Shown: positions 7,425 to 16,905, numbered from the stretch's first letter. The stretch: 57,219 bases of DNA from an uncultured Rickettsiales bacterium (GCA_950054255.1 CATLOR010000002.1:207106-264324); one strand, 5' to 3'. A program made the numbers and translations. The notes: generated by a model not told the origin, from the letters alone.

Positions 7425-9008
7425 ATGGCAAAAAAATCATTTTATGTAACAACACCCATTTACTATGTGAATGATGTTCCTCATATTGGTCATGCTTACA
7501 CAACATTAGCATGCGATATTATGGCACGCTTTAAGCGTCTGGATGGTTATGATGTGAAGTTTCTAACGGGAACAGATGAGCATGGTCAAAAAGTTCATAA
7601 AGCGGCTCAAGCTAAGAATTTAGATCCTCAAACTTTAACAGATGTTTTATCACAAAGTTTTAGAGATCTCTGTGAGTTGATGAATTACAGTAATGATGAT
7701 TTCATTAGAACAACGGAAGAGCGTCATAAGATCGCTGCGCAAGCCCTTTGGAAAAAATTAGAAGAAAACGGTCACATCTATTTAGATCGTTATGCCGGCT
7801 GGTACGCTGTACGGGATGAGGCTTTTTATGCAGAAAGTGAACTTGTTACAAACGATGCAGGTGAAAAGATCGCCCCAACTGGTGCGCCTGTAGAATGGAT
7901 GGAAGAAGAAAGTTACTTCTTTAACTTATCTAAGTGGCAAGAACCCTTGTTGAAATTATATGAAGAAAACCCTGATTTGATACAACCTAAATCACGCTAT
8001 AATGAGGTTGTGAGCTTTGTTAAAGGTGGTTTGCGCGACTTATCAATTAGCCGCACAAGTTTTGATTGGGGAGTTCCTGTTCCTGGCGCAGAAGATAAAC
8101 ATGTTATGTATGTTTGGATTGATGCTTTAACAAACTATATGACCGCAGTTGGTTATCCTGAGATTGAGGGTGCTGATTTCAAAACCTTCTGGCCCGAAGT
8201 CGTTCATGTTTTGGGAAAAGATATTTTACGTTTCCATGCGGTTTACTGGCCAGCTTTCTTGTTGGCGGCAGGTATATCTACACCAAAGAAAATAGTGGCG
8301 CATGGCTGGTGGACAATTGAGGGCTGTAAGATGTCAAAATCTCTTGGAAATGTCATCGCGCCAAAGCATTTAGTGGATACATATGGACTTGATCAAACAC
8401 GTTATTTCTTAATGCGTGAAGTTCCTTTTGGGAATGATGGTGATTTCTCGCATGCGCAAATGATCTCTAGAATTAATAGTGATCTTGCTGGTGGTATTGG
8501 TAACCTCGCGCAAAGAACTTTATCTATGATTTTTAAGAACTGTGACGGCAAATTACCAAATGTGACAGAGGCAGATTATAACGCAGAAGATAGAGCGCTA
8601 TTAGATGTGTTATATGGTTTGTTAGATAAGGTACGCCTCCATATAGATGAACAAGCTTTTAATAAAGCGTTAGATGTTATTTGGTTAGAAGGGATTGCTG
8701 CTGCTAATCAATATGTTGATGAGCAAGCACCATGGGCATTGCGTAAAACGGATATTGAACGTATGAATGTTGTTTTATATGTGTTGGCAGAGTCTTTGCG
8801 AATTATAGCGCTCTTAACACAGGCCTTTATGCCTGATACGATTTCAAAATTACTGGATCAATTGGGTGTGATTAAGCCGCAAAGACAATTAGCGTGGGCA
8901 AAAGCAGAGCATGCGATTTCTGGGGGACTCGAAATTAAAAAACCAGAAGGATTGTTCCCACGTTATGTTGAAGAAAATGAAGAACTTAATATAGAGAAAA
9001 AAGCATAA
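7425..9008 (+). CDS. metG: Methionyl-tRNA synthetase
   Basis: A 527-residue class I aminoacyl-tRNA synthetase that charges tRNA-Met. The HIGH motif is HIGH at 20-23 (VPHIGHAYTTLACD) and the KMSKS loop lies at 302-306 (CKMSKSLGNV). The connective-peptide region (AGWYAVRDEAFYAESEL) lacks the zinc-knuckle cysteines, which marks the MetG2-type, zinc-free enzymes common in alphaproteobacteria. There is no C-terminal EMAP/Trbp111-like tRNA-binding domain. It is followed five bases later by tatD. Confidence 0.97.
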   Translation: MAKKSFYVTTPIYYVNDVPHIGHAYTTLACDIMARFKRLDGYDVKFLTGTDEHGQKVHKAAQAKNLDPQTLTDVLSQSFRDLCELMNYSNDDFIRTTEERHKIAAQALWKKLEENGHIYLDRYAGWYAVRDEAFYAESELVTNDAGEKIAPTGAPVEWMEEESYFFNLSKWQEPLLKLYEENPDLIQPKSRYNEVVSFVKGGLRDLSISRTSFDWGVPVPGAEDKHVMYVWIDALTNYMTAVGYPEIEGADFKTFWPEVVHVLGKDILRFHAVYWPAFLLAAGISTPKKIVAHGWWTIEGCKMSKSLGNVIAPKHLVDTYGLDQTRYFLMREVPFGNDGDFSHAQMISRINSDLAGGIGNLAQRTLSMIFKNCDGKLPNVTEADYNAEDRALLDVLYGLLDKVRLHIDEQAFNKALDVIWLEGIAAANQYVDEQAPWALRKTDIERMNVVLYVLAESLRIIALLTQAFMPDTISKLLDQLGVIKPQRQLAWAKAEHAISGGLEIKKPEGLFPRYVEENEELNIEKKA

Positions 9009-9013
9009 AAAGA

Positions 9014-9814
9014 ATGAATGCCTGCTACGTTGATAGTCACTGTAACTTTGAAGATGAACGATTAAAATCTCAATTGAGTGATATCCTTTCTCGCGCGGAG
9101 GAGGCTGATGTTGGTTATTTTTTAAATATTTGTTCAAAAGTTTCTGACTTTCCTGAGATTATATCTTTAGCAAATGACCACAAAAATATGTGGGCAAGTG
9201 TTGGGACGCATCCTCATCACGCTGGTGAAGAGCTTGAGCTCAAAAACACAAACGCAACATTAACTGACTTCGTAAAAACACATGATAAAGTTATTGCGAT
9301 TGGTGAAACGGGGCTGGATTATTATTACAATCACAGTACGCCTGAGAGCCAACGTATCTCTTTTAGAAAGCATATTCATGCTTGTCTTGAAACGGGATTA
9401 CCCATGATTATTCATGCAAGAGATGCGGATGATGATATCCAGCGTATCATTACGGAAGAGGCACCAAATGGTGCGTTGAAAGGGATTTTGCATTGCTATG
9501 CATCAGGAGCAGGGCTTGCTGAATGGGGAATTAATTATGGGCTTTATGTTTCATTTTCAGGGATTGTTACATTTAAAAATGCGCAAGATATTAGAGATAT
9601 AGCACGTGACATTGTGCCTATGAATCGTTTATTAATCGAAACAGATGCACCGTATTTGGCGCCAGTTCCCCTAAGGGGGCGTGTATGTGAACCATCACAT
9701 CTCGTTCATACGGCACAGTTTTTAGCGGACTTAAAAGAAGTACCGCTTGAAGAAATAAGGGATACAACAACACAGAACTTTTTTGAGTTGTTTAAAGCCA
9801 GAGCAAAAAGATAG
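9014..9814 (+). CDS. tatD: TatD-family metal-dependent hydrolase
   Basis: A 266-residue TIM-barrel hydrolase of the amidohydrolase superfamily; relatives are 3'-5' exonucleases or DNases and D-aminoacyl-tRNA deacylase-like enzymes. Metal ligands visible are H9, E98 (IGETGLDYYY), H134 (IHARD), H160 (LHCY) and D211 (ETDAPYLAP). The first motif reads DSHCNF instead of the usual HxH, so the second histidine is asparagine N11 (codon AAC). Classical E. coli TatD also has Asn here, so the change need not inactivate it. It sits between metG and an MBL hydrolase, the standard alphaproteobacterial order. Substrate is not predictable. Confidence 0.93.
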   Translation: MNACYVDSHCNFEDERLKSQLSDILSRAEEADVGYFLNICSKVSDFPEIISLANDHKNMWASVGTHPHHAGEELELKNTNATLTDFVKTHDKVIAIGETGLDYYYNHSTPESQRISFRKHIHACLETGLPMIIHARDADDDIQRIITEEAPNGALKGILHCYASGAGLAEWGINYGLYVSFSGIVTFKNAQDIRDIARDIVPMNRLLIETDAPYLAPVPLRGRVCEPSHLVHTAQFLADLKEVPLEEIRDTTTQNFFELFKARAKR

Positions 9815-9828
9815 AAAGTGTGAAAAGC

Positions 9829-10617
9829 ATGACAGACTCTTTAAAAGTAACAATCATGGGATGTGGTGGCTCTATGGGGGTTCCTCAAATCGGTAATTAT
9901 TGGGGGAGTTGTGACCCTTCTAACCCTAAAAACCGTCGAATGAGAAATTCTCTTTTTGTTGAAAAAGGAGATACACGTATCCTTGTTGATTGTGGCCCTG
10001 ATATACATCAACAGCTAAATTTATTACCAGAAGCACCGATGGATATCACAGGTGCTTTGATAACGCACTCTCACCCTGATCATTGTGTTGGATTATTTGA
10101 GTTGGGTATTTTTAGTCGTCGAAAAAAAGGTCAAACAGATATTTACACATATGAGAAATGTGCCAAAGATTTAGAACGAGCATTCCCATATTTGTTTATG
10201 AGTAAGCCTCATTATCCTCAGCAAATCAAAGCAAATATTATTGAAGAAGGGCGCTTCGAGCTTGATGGCATAACAATTGATGCGTTTCCTATGGATCACG
10301 GGATCACAACAACTTATGGCTTTATTTTTGATGAATCTGTTGCTTATTGTACGGATGTAATCGAGATCCCTCAGTTATGGCTTGATAAGATGCGTGATAT
10401 GGAGTTGGATACATTTATTACTGAATGTACTTCATACGAGCCAGGACCAACGCATGCCCATCTTGATTTGGCTCTTGAGTGGAGTGATCATATAAAACCT
10501 AAGAAAACATATCTCACAGATTTGCGCGCACACACAGATTATACAGAACTTTTAAATAAATGTCCTGATGCTGTTGAACCAGCTTATGATGGCTTAGTGA
10601 TTAATGTAAAACTTTAA
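9829..10617 (+). CDS. MBL-fold metallo-hydrolase (PhnP/RNase Z-like)
   Basis: A metallo-beta-lactamase-fold phosphodiesterase of about 262 residues. The motif THSHPDHC supplies the HxHxDH zinc ligands, and further ligands are in FPMDHG and near the C-terminus. The N-terminal MGCGGSMGVPQIGNYWGSCD is characteristic of the family that follows metG-tatD in alphaproteobacteria; PhnP-like cyclic phosphodiesterase activity has been suggested for relatives. I prefer the ATG at 9829; an in-frame GTG at 9820 would add three residues, and neither has a clearly better ribosome-binding site. It converges with dcd. Confidence 0.88.
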   Translation: MTDSLKVTIMGCGGSMGVPQIGNYWGSCDPSNPKNRRMRNSLFVEKGDTRILVDCGPDIHQQLNLLPEAPMDITGALITHSHPDHCVGLFELGIFSRRKKGQTDIYTYEKCAKDLERAFPYLFMSKPHYPQQIKANIIEEGRFELDGITIDAFPMDHGITTTYGFIFDESVAYCTDVIEIPQLWLDKMRDMELDTFITECTSYEPGPTHAHLDLALEWSDHIKPKKTYLTDLRAHTDYTELLNKCPDAVEPAYDGLVINVKL

Positions 10618-10626
10618 AATTACACC

Positions 10627-11181
10627 TTAAAGTCTTGGTAAGGTTACGCCTTCTTGCCCCATATATTTCCCTGAACGGTCAGCGTAAGAGATCTCGCAAG
10701 GCTCATTTCCTTCAAAGAATAAGAATTGACAAATACCCTCATTCGCATAAATCTTTGCGGGCAACGGGGTTGTATTAGAAACTTCAAGTGTTACATGACC
10801 TTCCCAGCCAGGCTCTAGGGGAGTTACATTAACAATAAGACCGCAACGTGCGTAAGTGCTTTTTCCTAAACAGACAACTAGTACATCTTTTGGGATTTTA
10901 AAATATTCAACTGTGCGTCCTAATACAAAGCTATTAGGAGGAATAATACAAACATCATCATTGCGTCTAACAAAACTTTTATCGTCAAAGTTTTTTGGGT
11001 CAACAAGAGCGTTGTCGACATTTGTAAAAATCATAAATTCTGGTGCGATACGAGCGTCATAGCCATAAGAAGATAAACCGAAAGAAATATTGCCTTCGCG
11101 CTTTTGTTTCTCAAAAAAAGGAGAGATCATGTTTTCATTTTGTGCTTTTTCACGGATCCAGCGATCAGACATTATTGCCAT
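10627..11181 (-). CDS. dcd: dCTP deaminase
   Basis: A 184-residue trimeric enzyme converting dCTP to dUTP, the main route to dTMP precursors in many Gram-negatives. Conserved pieces are MSDRWIR at the start, [35 protein letters not shown] and HVTLEVSN, whose E133 corresponds to the catalytic E138 of the E. coli enzyme, ending with the nucleotide-binding tail [15 protein letters not shown]. Length is normal. It is preceded on the same strand by a small basic protein gene five bases upstream. It pairs functionally with tmk in this window. Confidence 0.97.
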   Translation of the reverse strand: MAIMSDRWIREKAQNENMISPFFEKQKREGNISFGLSSYGYDARIAPEFMIFTNVDNALVDPKNFDDKSFVRRNDDVCIIPPNSFVLGRTVEYFKIPKDVLVVCLGKSTYARCGLIVNVTPLEPGWEGHVTLEVSNTTPLPAKIYANEGICQFLFFEGNEPCEISYADRSGKYMGQEGVTLPRL

Positions 11182-11186
11182 TTGAG

Positions 11187-11330
11187 TTATTTTCCTTCTT
11201 TATTGGTTTCTTCGTTCTTTTCACTTTGCTTATCATGTGTTTTACGGGCACGCATTTGTTGTTTACGCTTTGCTAGGTTCGCGCGCATCGCCTCTGCGAG
11301 TTTCGCCTGTTTTTCATCATTTTTAAGCAT
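11187..11330 (-). CDS. Small basic conserved hypothetical protein (47 aa)
   Basis: A 47-residue, highly charged protein (..[22 protein letters not shown]..) predicted to be one amphipathic, Lys/Arg/Ala-rich helix. I place the start at the ATG at 11328-11330 because AGAGGT lies about six bases upstream on the minus strand; the longer frame would need a TTG at 11378 without a ribosome-binding site. Small proteins of this composition are common beside dcd-type housekeeping genes in alphaproteobacteria; function unknown. It is probably co-transcribed with dcd, whose start is five bases downstream. Confidence 0.7.
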   Translation of the reverse strand: MLKNDEKQAKLAEAMRANLAKRKQQMRARKTHDKQSEKNEETNKEGK

Positions 11331-11406
11331 GCGTTTAACCTCTATGATTTGATCATAAAAATCAAGTATAAAAGGCAAGATTTATGAAGGAATAGAAAAG
11401 AAAAAC

Positions 11407-11435
11407 TTGCTTTTATTTAGAAGTGTTTGTAATTT
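11407..11435 (+). promoter_or_regulatory. Probable sigma70-type promoter of tRNA-Thr
   Basis: TTGCTT (11407-11412) and TAATTT (11430-11435) are separated by 17 bases, and the -10 element lies about 16 bases before the mature tRNA 5' end. The match to consensus is moderate and the surroundings are AT-rich, so chance is not excluded. Confidence 0.4.
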
Positions 11436-11451
11436 GCTATTACTTTGGCGT

Positions 11452-11526
11452 GCTGCTGTGGCTCAGTGGTAGAGCATTCCCTTGGTAAGGGAAAGGTCGA
11501 GAGTTCGATTCTCTTCAGCAGCACCA
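11452..11526 (+). tRNA. tRNA-Thr (anticodon GGT)
   Basis: A 75-nt cloverleaf: acceptor stem GCTGCTG pairs with CAGCAGC, D arm GCTC..GAGC, anticodon stem TTCCC/GGGAA around loop TTGGTAA giving anticodon GGU, T arm with GTTCGATTC, discriminator A and an encoded CCA (11524-11526). The stop codon of the convergent minus-strand gene lies one base beyond the CCA. Confidence 0.97.
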
Positions 11527-11527
11527 C

Positions 11528-12604
11528 TTATTTATTCTGGCAGTTTTTACCATTTTTACAGCGACGTGCATGCTTAATGCGCGTTGCGTATCTTTCTTGT
11601 TCTTCTGTAAGGGGGTGTCCTTCACGTGCTTTTGGAAGGAGTAAGTCATCAACAGATAGACTAGCCGTTCGCGCATGTGAATTCACAATTACATTACGCG
11701 CAATACGTGAAAAGACAGTTTGAACATCGTCATCTGATAAATAGTGAGGCAATTCATGCCCGCTATCAAAAGGGTACCATTTTGGATATAGTTTTTTGAT
11801 AGGGCGTTCTTTTTCTTGACCATCTTTATCAATGAATTTTTGCTTAAATTTACGATTGGCTTTTCCTGTAGCAATCACCGCATTCTCACCTAATTGAGAA
11901 ATTCTTAAGGCGCATTTTTGAAAGTATTTTCTAAGAACAGTCACAAAAGCCTGCATGGGCTCAAAGAAGGTGTTTTTGTTTGTCGCTGGACGGTCATTGT
12001 TTGCAACCAAATAAATAGTGGTAAAGCGATTTTTCTCGCGGCTTGGGACAGACATTGTCCCCATGCTTAAAAAGACCACTTCTTTCAAAAGATCTTGTGT
12101 GTCTTGTTTTGAATAGCCTGATTTGATCAGTGCCTTTTTAGAGGCGTTATAAATCTCTTGAACAACGACAGTACCAATACTGTAACCACCAAAAGTTAAG
12201 AGCCTTAATTTTTCGGCAGCTTCTTCTTTTGGTAAAGGCGCACCTTCAGGGGTTGTTACTATAGGTAAAATGACATCTTTTACGAATTGATGTGCCGTCG
12301 AGGATGCAAATCCCATTTTAGGAGAGAAGTTATAAGCACAGGCATTAAAAAACGTTGTAAAGTTCTTGTATGACCCTGTGTAAACTTGGTAATCACCACC
12401 TTTTAGGTTGTGTTCTGTATTTGATAAAATTTCATCTAATATCTTTAACCGAGAAGATGTGCTCTTCACTTCGGTGTGCAGAGATAAGAAACCAGAGAAA
12501 AAAATGAGTGTGGGTTTGTTAACAACTACATTTTCAAATGGTTGGTCGCTCATTCCAATTTCGTTATCAGCCTGAGCCCATAGTTTAAATAAATCTTTAG
12601 CCAT
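11528..12604 (-). CDS. Unrecognised protein with possible alpha/beta-hydrolase nucleophile elbow
   Basis: A 358-residue protein I cannot place in a named family. It has no signal peptide or membrane segment. A strand-like NKPTLIFFSGFLS (29-41) precedes LLTFGGYSIGTVVVQEI (135-151), where G140-Y-S142-I-G144 fits the GxSxG elbow of alpha/beta hydrolases. D289-D293 or H283/H287 could complete a triad, but this is speculation. The tail (HARRCKNGKNCQNK) is basic with two cysteines. The gene stands alone, divergent from lipA, and its stop codon nearly touches the tRNA-Thr 3' end. Base composition resembles its neighbours. A real gene is likely from its length and coherent composition. Confidence 0.7.
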   Translation of the reverse strand: MAKDLFKLWAQADNEIGMSDQPFENVVVNKPTLIFFSGFLSLHTEVKSTSSRLKILDEILSNTEHNLKGGDYQVYTGSYKNFTTFFNACAYNFSPKMGFASSTAHQFVKDVILPIVTTPEGAPLPKEEAAEKLRLLTFGGYSIGTVVVQEIYNASKKALIKSGYSKQDTQDLLKEVVFLSMGTMSVPSREKNRFTTIYLVANNDRPATNKNTFFEPMQAFVTVLRKYFQKCALRISQLGENAVIATGKANRKFKQKFIDKDGQEKERPIKKLYPKWYPFDSGHELPHYLSDDDVQTVFSRIARNVIVNSHARTASLSVDDLLLPKAREGHPLTEEQERYATRIKHARRCKNGKNCQNK

Positions 12605-12721
12605 AATTTGAAGCTAGCGTGAAAAAAAACAGCTGTCAATATGAAAAAACAGTAAGCCTATTTTTTGTATATTTTTTCGAATAAAGCTTGAGATTTTTAG
12701 TAAAAAGGATAGTGTAGGCAT

Positions 12722-13699
12722 ATGACAAGACCTATAGAAACGCAAAAAGAAACAAAACAGGCTTACAGGCATCCTGAAAAAAGGAATCGCCCTGATAACC
12801 CTCAGCCTAAAAAACCGGATTGGATTCGTGTAAAAGCGCCGCAGTCAGAAGGATATAAAGAAACAAAAGCTTTGGTTGATAAGTTAAATCTAGTAACGGT
12901 ATGTCAAGAAGCTGGGTGCCCTAATATTGGAGAATGCTGGACAAAGAGCCACGCAACATTCATGATTATGGGAGAGATTTGTACGAGAGCTTGCTCTTTT
13001 TGTAATATTACGACAGGTAAGCCTAATAAATTAGATAAGTTTGAGCCGGCGCGTGTTGGGATTGCTACTCAAAAAATGGGGTTAAAACATGTTGTTATAA
13101 CATCTGTTGATCGTGATGATTTAAAAGATGGTGGCGCCGATCATTTCGTGCAAACAATTGAACGTATAAAAACACTGTCACCAGATACAACAGTTGAAAT
13201 TTTGACACCAGATTTTAAAAACATGCCACATGAAACGACAGTTGATACGATTTGTAGTGCGGAAAAGCGTCCTGATGTTTTTAATCACAACCTAGAAACA
13301 GTGCCTAGTCTGTATCCGACTATTCGACCAGGCGCCCGTTACTTTACATCTTTAAGGTTACTTCAACGTGTTAAAGAGGTTGATCCAACTATTTTTACTA
13401 AATCAGGTATTATGGTGGGATTAGGTGAAACAAGAGATGAGGTTATTCAAGTTATGGATGACTTAAGAGCTGCTAATGTTGATTTTTTAACAATCGGGCA
13501 GTATTTACAACCAACGCCTAAGCATGCGGCCGTTAAAAACTTTGTTACGCCTGAAGAATTTGAAGCTTATGAGAAACTTGCAAAAGGAAAAGGGTTTTTA
13601 GTTGTGTCTTCATCACCATTAACGCGTTCTTCCTATCATGCGGATGATGATTTTGAAAAATTAAAACAGGCTCGTCTAGAGCAATTAAATAAAAAATAA
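12722..13699 (+). CDS. lipA: Lipoyl synthase
   Basis: A 325-residue radical-SAM enzyme inserting two sulfurs into octanoyl groups on lipoyl domains (pyruvate and 2-oxoglutarate dehydrogenases, glycine cleavage H protein). The radical-SAM cluster cysteines are C87, C91 and C94 (ICTRACSFC). The auxiliary cluster, which is consumed as sulfur donor, uses C61, C66 and C72 ([12 protein letters not shown]). The C-terminal [15 protein letters not shown] carries the RSSY element whose serine ligates the auxiliary cluster. The first 40 residues are a Lys/Pro-rich extension typical of alphaproteobacterial LipA. The COQ10-like gene follows after 11 bases. Confidence 0.97.
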   Translation: MTRPIETQKETKQAYRHPEKRNRPDNPQPKKPDWIRVKAPQSEGYKETKALVDKLNLVTVCQEAGCPNIGECWTKSHATFMIMGEICTRACSFCNITTGKPNKLDKFEPARVGIATQKMGLKHVVITSVDRDDLKDGGADHFVQTIERIKTLSPDTTVEILTPDFKNMPHETTVDTICSAEKRPDVFNHNLETVPSLYPTIRPGARYFTSLRLLQRVKEVDPTIFTKSGIMVGLGETRDEVIQVMDDLRAANVDFLTIGQYLQPTPKHAAVKNFVTPEEFEAYEKLAKGKGFLVVSSSPLTRSSYHADDDFEKLKQARLEQLNKK

Positions 13700-13710
13700 A
13701 ACTTTTATAA

Positions 13711-14142
13711 ATGCCTACTCATCAAGAAAAGAAAATTCTGCCTTATACAAAAGAGCAATTATTTGACTTAATTGTTGATATCGATGCATATCCTAAGTTT
13801 TTGCCTTGGTGTGTTGGTGCTAGAATTACTAAAAAGGAAGAACAAGTGATTTGGGCTGATTTGATGATTGGCTATAAAATGCTACGTGAGAAGTTCTCAT
13901 CAAAAGTGGTTTTAGAATATCCTGATATGATTACCGTAGAATACCAAACAGGGCCTATGAAATATCTTAGAAACTATTGGCGGTTACGTGAGATGCCTGG
14001 TGGTCATACAGAGATTGATTTCTTTGTGGATTTTGAATTTAAGTCAAAGCTTTTTCATAGCTTGTCTGTTTTATTCTTAAATGAAATCATCAAGCATATG
14101 GTGAGTGCATTTGAGGAAAGGGCAGAAGAACTTTATACGTAG
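13711..14142 (+). CDS. COQ10/RatA-type START-domain protein
   Basis: A 143-residue single START-like (polyketide cyclase/COQ10) domain: PYTKEQLFDLIVDIDAYPKF then LPWCVGARI, and the C-terminal HSLSVLFLNEIIKHMVSAFEERAEELY helix. Mitochondrial and alphaproteobacterial relatives bind ubiquinone and support its use in respiration. The E. coli homologue was named RatA for a proposed toxin role, but the lipA-adjacent position in alphaproteobacteria favours the coenzyme-Q function. The last ten bases overlap the end of pgpA on the opposite strand. Confidence 0.92.
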   Translation: MPTHQEKKILPYTKEQLFDLIVDIDAYPKFLPWCVGARITKKEEQVIWADLMIGYKMLREKFSSKVVLEYPDMITVEYQTGPMKYLRNYWRLREMPGGHTEIDFFVDFEFKSKLFHSLSVLFLNEIIKHMVSAFEERAEELYT

Positions 14143-14630
14143 TTTTGTATGGAGTATACAATGGCTCCGTATGTTGCGAGGGCATAAATTGCAGCCATAA
14201 TATCATCGACCATAACGGCGACACCGCTCGAAAAGAAAATCTCCATATTCTTTATTGGATACGGTTTTATTATATCAAAAAATCTAAATAAAAGAAAAAA
14301 GATCACAGTCATAGCGTTGTGAGAAAAGACGTCATGGCTTTGATAGTAATCCAATATAATATAACCAGCCATAATGGCGACAACTTCATCTATAACAAGA
14401 GAGCCGGGGTCTTTGATCTGTGTAACTTCTTCATATTGAGCGCAGATTGGAACGGCTATAAAAAACAAGGCGCCGGTTAGGATGATCATTTCCCGTGTTC
14501 CAAGACCGAAATAGTGTGTGGCGACATAAAAAGTTAGAGCCCCAGCTATTGTGCCCCATGTTCCAGGTGCAGGTTTTAAATACCCTGTGAAAAACCAACT
14601 ACCGATTAATTTGATCAAAAATACTTTCAT
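14133..14630 (-). CDS. pgpA: Phosphatidylglycerophosphatase A
   Basis: A 165-residue inner-membrane enzyme removing the phosphate from phosphatidylglycerophosphate to give phosphatidylglycerol. Conserved family pieces are GYLKPAPGTWGTIAGAL near the N-terminus, DPGSLVIDEVVA in the middle and the PYPIKNME..SSGVAVMVDDIMAAIYA region near the C-terminus, separated by about four hydrophobic helices. The gene converges on and overlaps the COQ10-like gene by ten bases and is divergent from ntrY. Confidence 0.94.
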   Translation of the reverse strand: MKVFLIKLIGSWFFTGYLKPAPGTWGTIAGALTFYVATHYFGLGTREMIILTGALFFIAVPICAQYEEVTQIKDPGSLVIDEVVAIMAGYIILDYYQSHDVFSHNAMTVIFFLLFRFFDIIKPYPIKNMEIFFSSGVAVMVDDIMAAIYALATYGAIVYSIQNYV

Positions 14631-14712
14631 GAAACCATGATACTAAAATTTTGTTAGCGAGCAATTAATTTTTCAGTTTGCATTCATTTTTAAAAAAAGT
14701 ACCCTGTGCAGT

Positions 14713-16905
14713 ATGAATTCTATTATTGATCATATGCGTGACAAGAAATATATGAATGTTTTCTCTGTCGTAATTGTTGTGGTGGCTGTATTTTGCGGGT
14801 TAATGACCTATGGTGCCTTAACAGAATCATGGCCCTTTTCACAAAAAGACCCAGACACGATCTATTTCCTTTTAAATATTGATATTGTCTTGTTTTTAAT
14901 TTTAGCAGGTATGATCTTTAAACGGTTTTTATTTTTATGGAAGCGTCGAAAAACACATAAAGCAAGCGCAAAACTACAACTTAAATTAGTTACATTTTTT
15001 TCTGTTTTAGCTGTTTTACCAGCGGTTTTGATGGCTGTTTTTTCGCTGACATTTTTTTACTTTTCAATTCAGTCGTGGTTTTCTGAGCGTGTCAGTACAG
15101 CGGTTAATGATTCATTGACTGTGGCTGAAGCCTATCTCGAAGAACATCAGAAAGTTATTAAAGCTGATATTTTGGCGATGGCGAGTGATTTAAACCGTGA
15201 TGCTTTAAGTCTTATTGGTAATCAAGAACTATTAGAACGCGTTATTGAAAAACAATCTTTTTTAAGGAATTTCTCAGAGGTTATGATTTTTGAGGCGGAT
15301 GGTCGTGTTATTGCGAAAACAGGTTTTACCTTTTCCTTGCAGTTCGATAGTATTCCAATTCAGGATTTGGTAAGTGCTAAAAATGGGCAAGTTGTCCTAA
15401 TGACAGGGGGTGATGAAGACAGAATTCGCGCATTAGTCCATTTAGATAATTACAAGAACACGTATCTATTTGTTGGTCGTTTGGTTGACTCAAATGTTTT
15501 AGAGCATATTGATACGGCAAAAATAGCGGTAAATGAATATAAGGCCTTGGAAATTAAAAAGAGTGATTTTAGGTTGTCTATAACACTAATATTTTCATTA
15601 GTTTCCGTTATTATTTTGCTTGCTTCTATGCTTTTTGGTTTATTGTTTGCTCGTAAAATAGCAGAGCCAATATCCGCGCTTATACAGGCAACAGACAGGA
15701 TAAGAGCTGGAGATTTTGATGTTTTTATAAAAGAGAAAGACACAAGAAAATCAGACGATATGAATTTGCTTATAACGGCCTTTAATAAAATGACAAAACA
15801 AATCAAGAATCATCAAGAAGATCTTCTAATGGTAAATAGAGAATTGGATAATAGGCGTCACTTTATAGAAGCTGTTTTCTCAAGTGTCACAACGTCAATT
15901 ATTGGTTTAGATAATAATCGCATAGTTACAATTGCGAATGCCAGTTCTTGTGCTTTTTTTGAAAAGGAAAAAGAAGATTTAATTGGTGAAAATTTAATGT
16001 CATTAAATACGGCTATTGATGATGTATTATCAAGGGCTATTAATTCAAAGAGTGTTTTGTATCAAGAGAATATAATATTAGAGATCGGCGAAAGTAAAAA
16101 AACAAGAAATGTATTTGTACGAATTGCCTTTGAGGATAAAGTGCCCCAGCAATTATGTGTGATCACACTAGATGATATTACAGAACTTGCTGCAGCCCAG
16201 AAACAGGCAGCATGGTCGGGTGTCGCAAGACGTATTGCTCATGAAATTAAAAACCCTCTCACGCCTATTCAGTTATCCGCAGAACGTTTAAAACGTAAGT
16301 ATTCGTCACAAATATCACAAGACATTGAAACATTTAATAGTTGTACAGATACAATTGTACGCCAAGTTGAAATTATTGGACGAATGGTAAATGAATTTGC
16401 TGAATTCGCGCGTATGCCTGCGGCTATATTAAAAGAAACTTCCTTATATGATATTGTTCATGATTGTTATATCTTGCAAAAACAAGCATATAAAGGAATT
16501 ACAATTGATTTTAAAAATCAAGAAAGTCACAAGAAAGATCCTTTGCTAGTCTCTGCGGATTCTGGTTTGTTACGTCAAGCGTTAAACAATGTTATTAAAA
16601 ACGCAGCTGAGTCTCTCATTGAAACCGATACTTCGAACAAAAAGATACAAATTTCGATTAATAAAATAAAAGATCAAATAAATATTTGTATTGAAGATTC
16701 TGGGAATGGTTTTAATTCAGATGTGCTTCAATCCGCGACAGAACCTTACGTTACAACTAAAGAAAAAGGGACAGGGTTAGGGTTGGCGATCGTAAAAAAG
16801 ATCATGGAAGAACATAAAGGGGCATTTACATTTAGTAATAGAATCAATAATAATTGTGTCATTGGTGCAACAGTTGTGTTAACTTTGCCACACAATCGGA
16901 AGTGA
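14713..16905 (+). CDS. ntrY: Nitrogen-regulation-type sensor histidine kinase NtrY
   Basis: A 730-residue membrane kinase. Three N-terminal helices (about 16-36, 47-68, 91-115) precede a large extracytoplasmic sensor region (about 116-285), a fourth helix (about 287-308), a HAMP domain, a PAS domain (about 380-480), the HisKA dimerisation segment with ARRIAHEIKNPLTP (phosphoacceptor H510) and a HATPase domain ending in the GTGLGLAIV box. In alphaproteobacteria NtrY/NtrX has been tied to nitrogen metabolism, redox sensing and envelope control. ntrX follows after 29 bases. ntrB/ntrC, which often lie just upstream of ntrY, are not present here. Confidence 0.96.
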   Translation: MNSIIDHMRDKKYMNVFSVVIVVVAVFCGLMTYGALTESWPFSQKDPDTIYFLLNIDIVLFLILAGMIFKRFLFLWKRRKTHKASAKLQLKLVTFFSVLAVLPAVLMAVFSLTFFYFSIQSWFSERVSTAVNDSLTVAEAYLEEHQKVIKADILAMASDLNRDALSLIGNQELLERVIEKQSFLRNFSEVMIFEADGRVIAKTGFTFSLQFDSIPIQDLVSAKNGQVVLMTGGDEDRIRALVHLDNYKNTYLFVGRLVDSNVLEHIDTAKIAVNEYKALEIKKSDFRLSITLIFSLVSVIILLASMLFGLLFARKIAEPISALIQATDRIRAGDFDVFIKEKDTRKSDDMNLLITAFNKMTKQIKNHQEDLLMVNRELDNRRHFIEAVFSSVTTSIIGLDNNRIVTIANASSCAFFEKEKEDLIGENLMSLNTAIDDVLSRAINSKSVLYQENIILEIGESKKTRNVFVRIAFEDKVPQQLCVITLDDITELAAAQKQAAWSGVARRIAHEIKNPLTPIQLSAERLKRKYSSQISQDIETFNSCTDTIVRQVEIIGRMVNEFAEFARMPAAILKETSLYDIVHDCYILQKQAYKGITIDFKNQESHKKDPLLVSADSGLLRQALNNVIKNAAESLIETDTSNKKIQISINKIKDQINICIEDSGNGFNSDVLQSATEPYVTTKEKGTGLGLAIVKKIMEEHKGAFTFSNRINNNCVIGATVVLTLPHNRK

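Noticed and set aside
9014..9814. TatD as a pseudogene because of the HxN change
   Set aside because: The frame is full-length, the remaining metal ligands are intact, and E. coli TatD itself has Asn at the equivalent position.
10611..10633. ACTTTAA / TTAAAGT inverted repeat spanning both stop codons of the MBL gene and dcd
   Set aside because: The 7-bp stem is almost entirely A/T and partly made of the two TAA stops, so it is not a convincing terminator.
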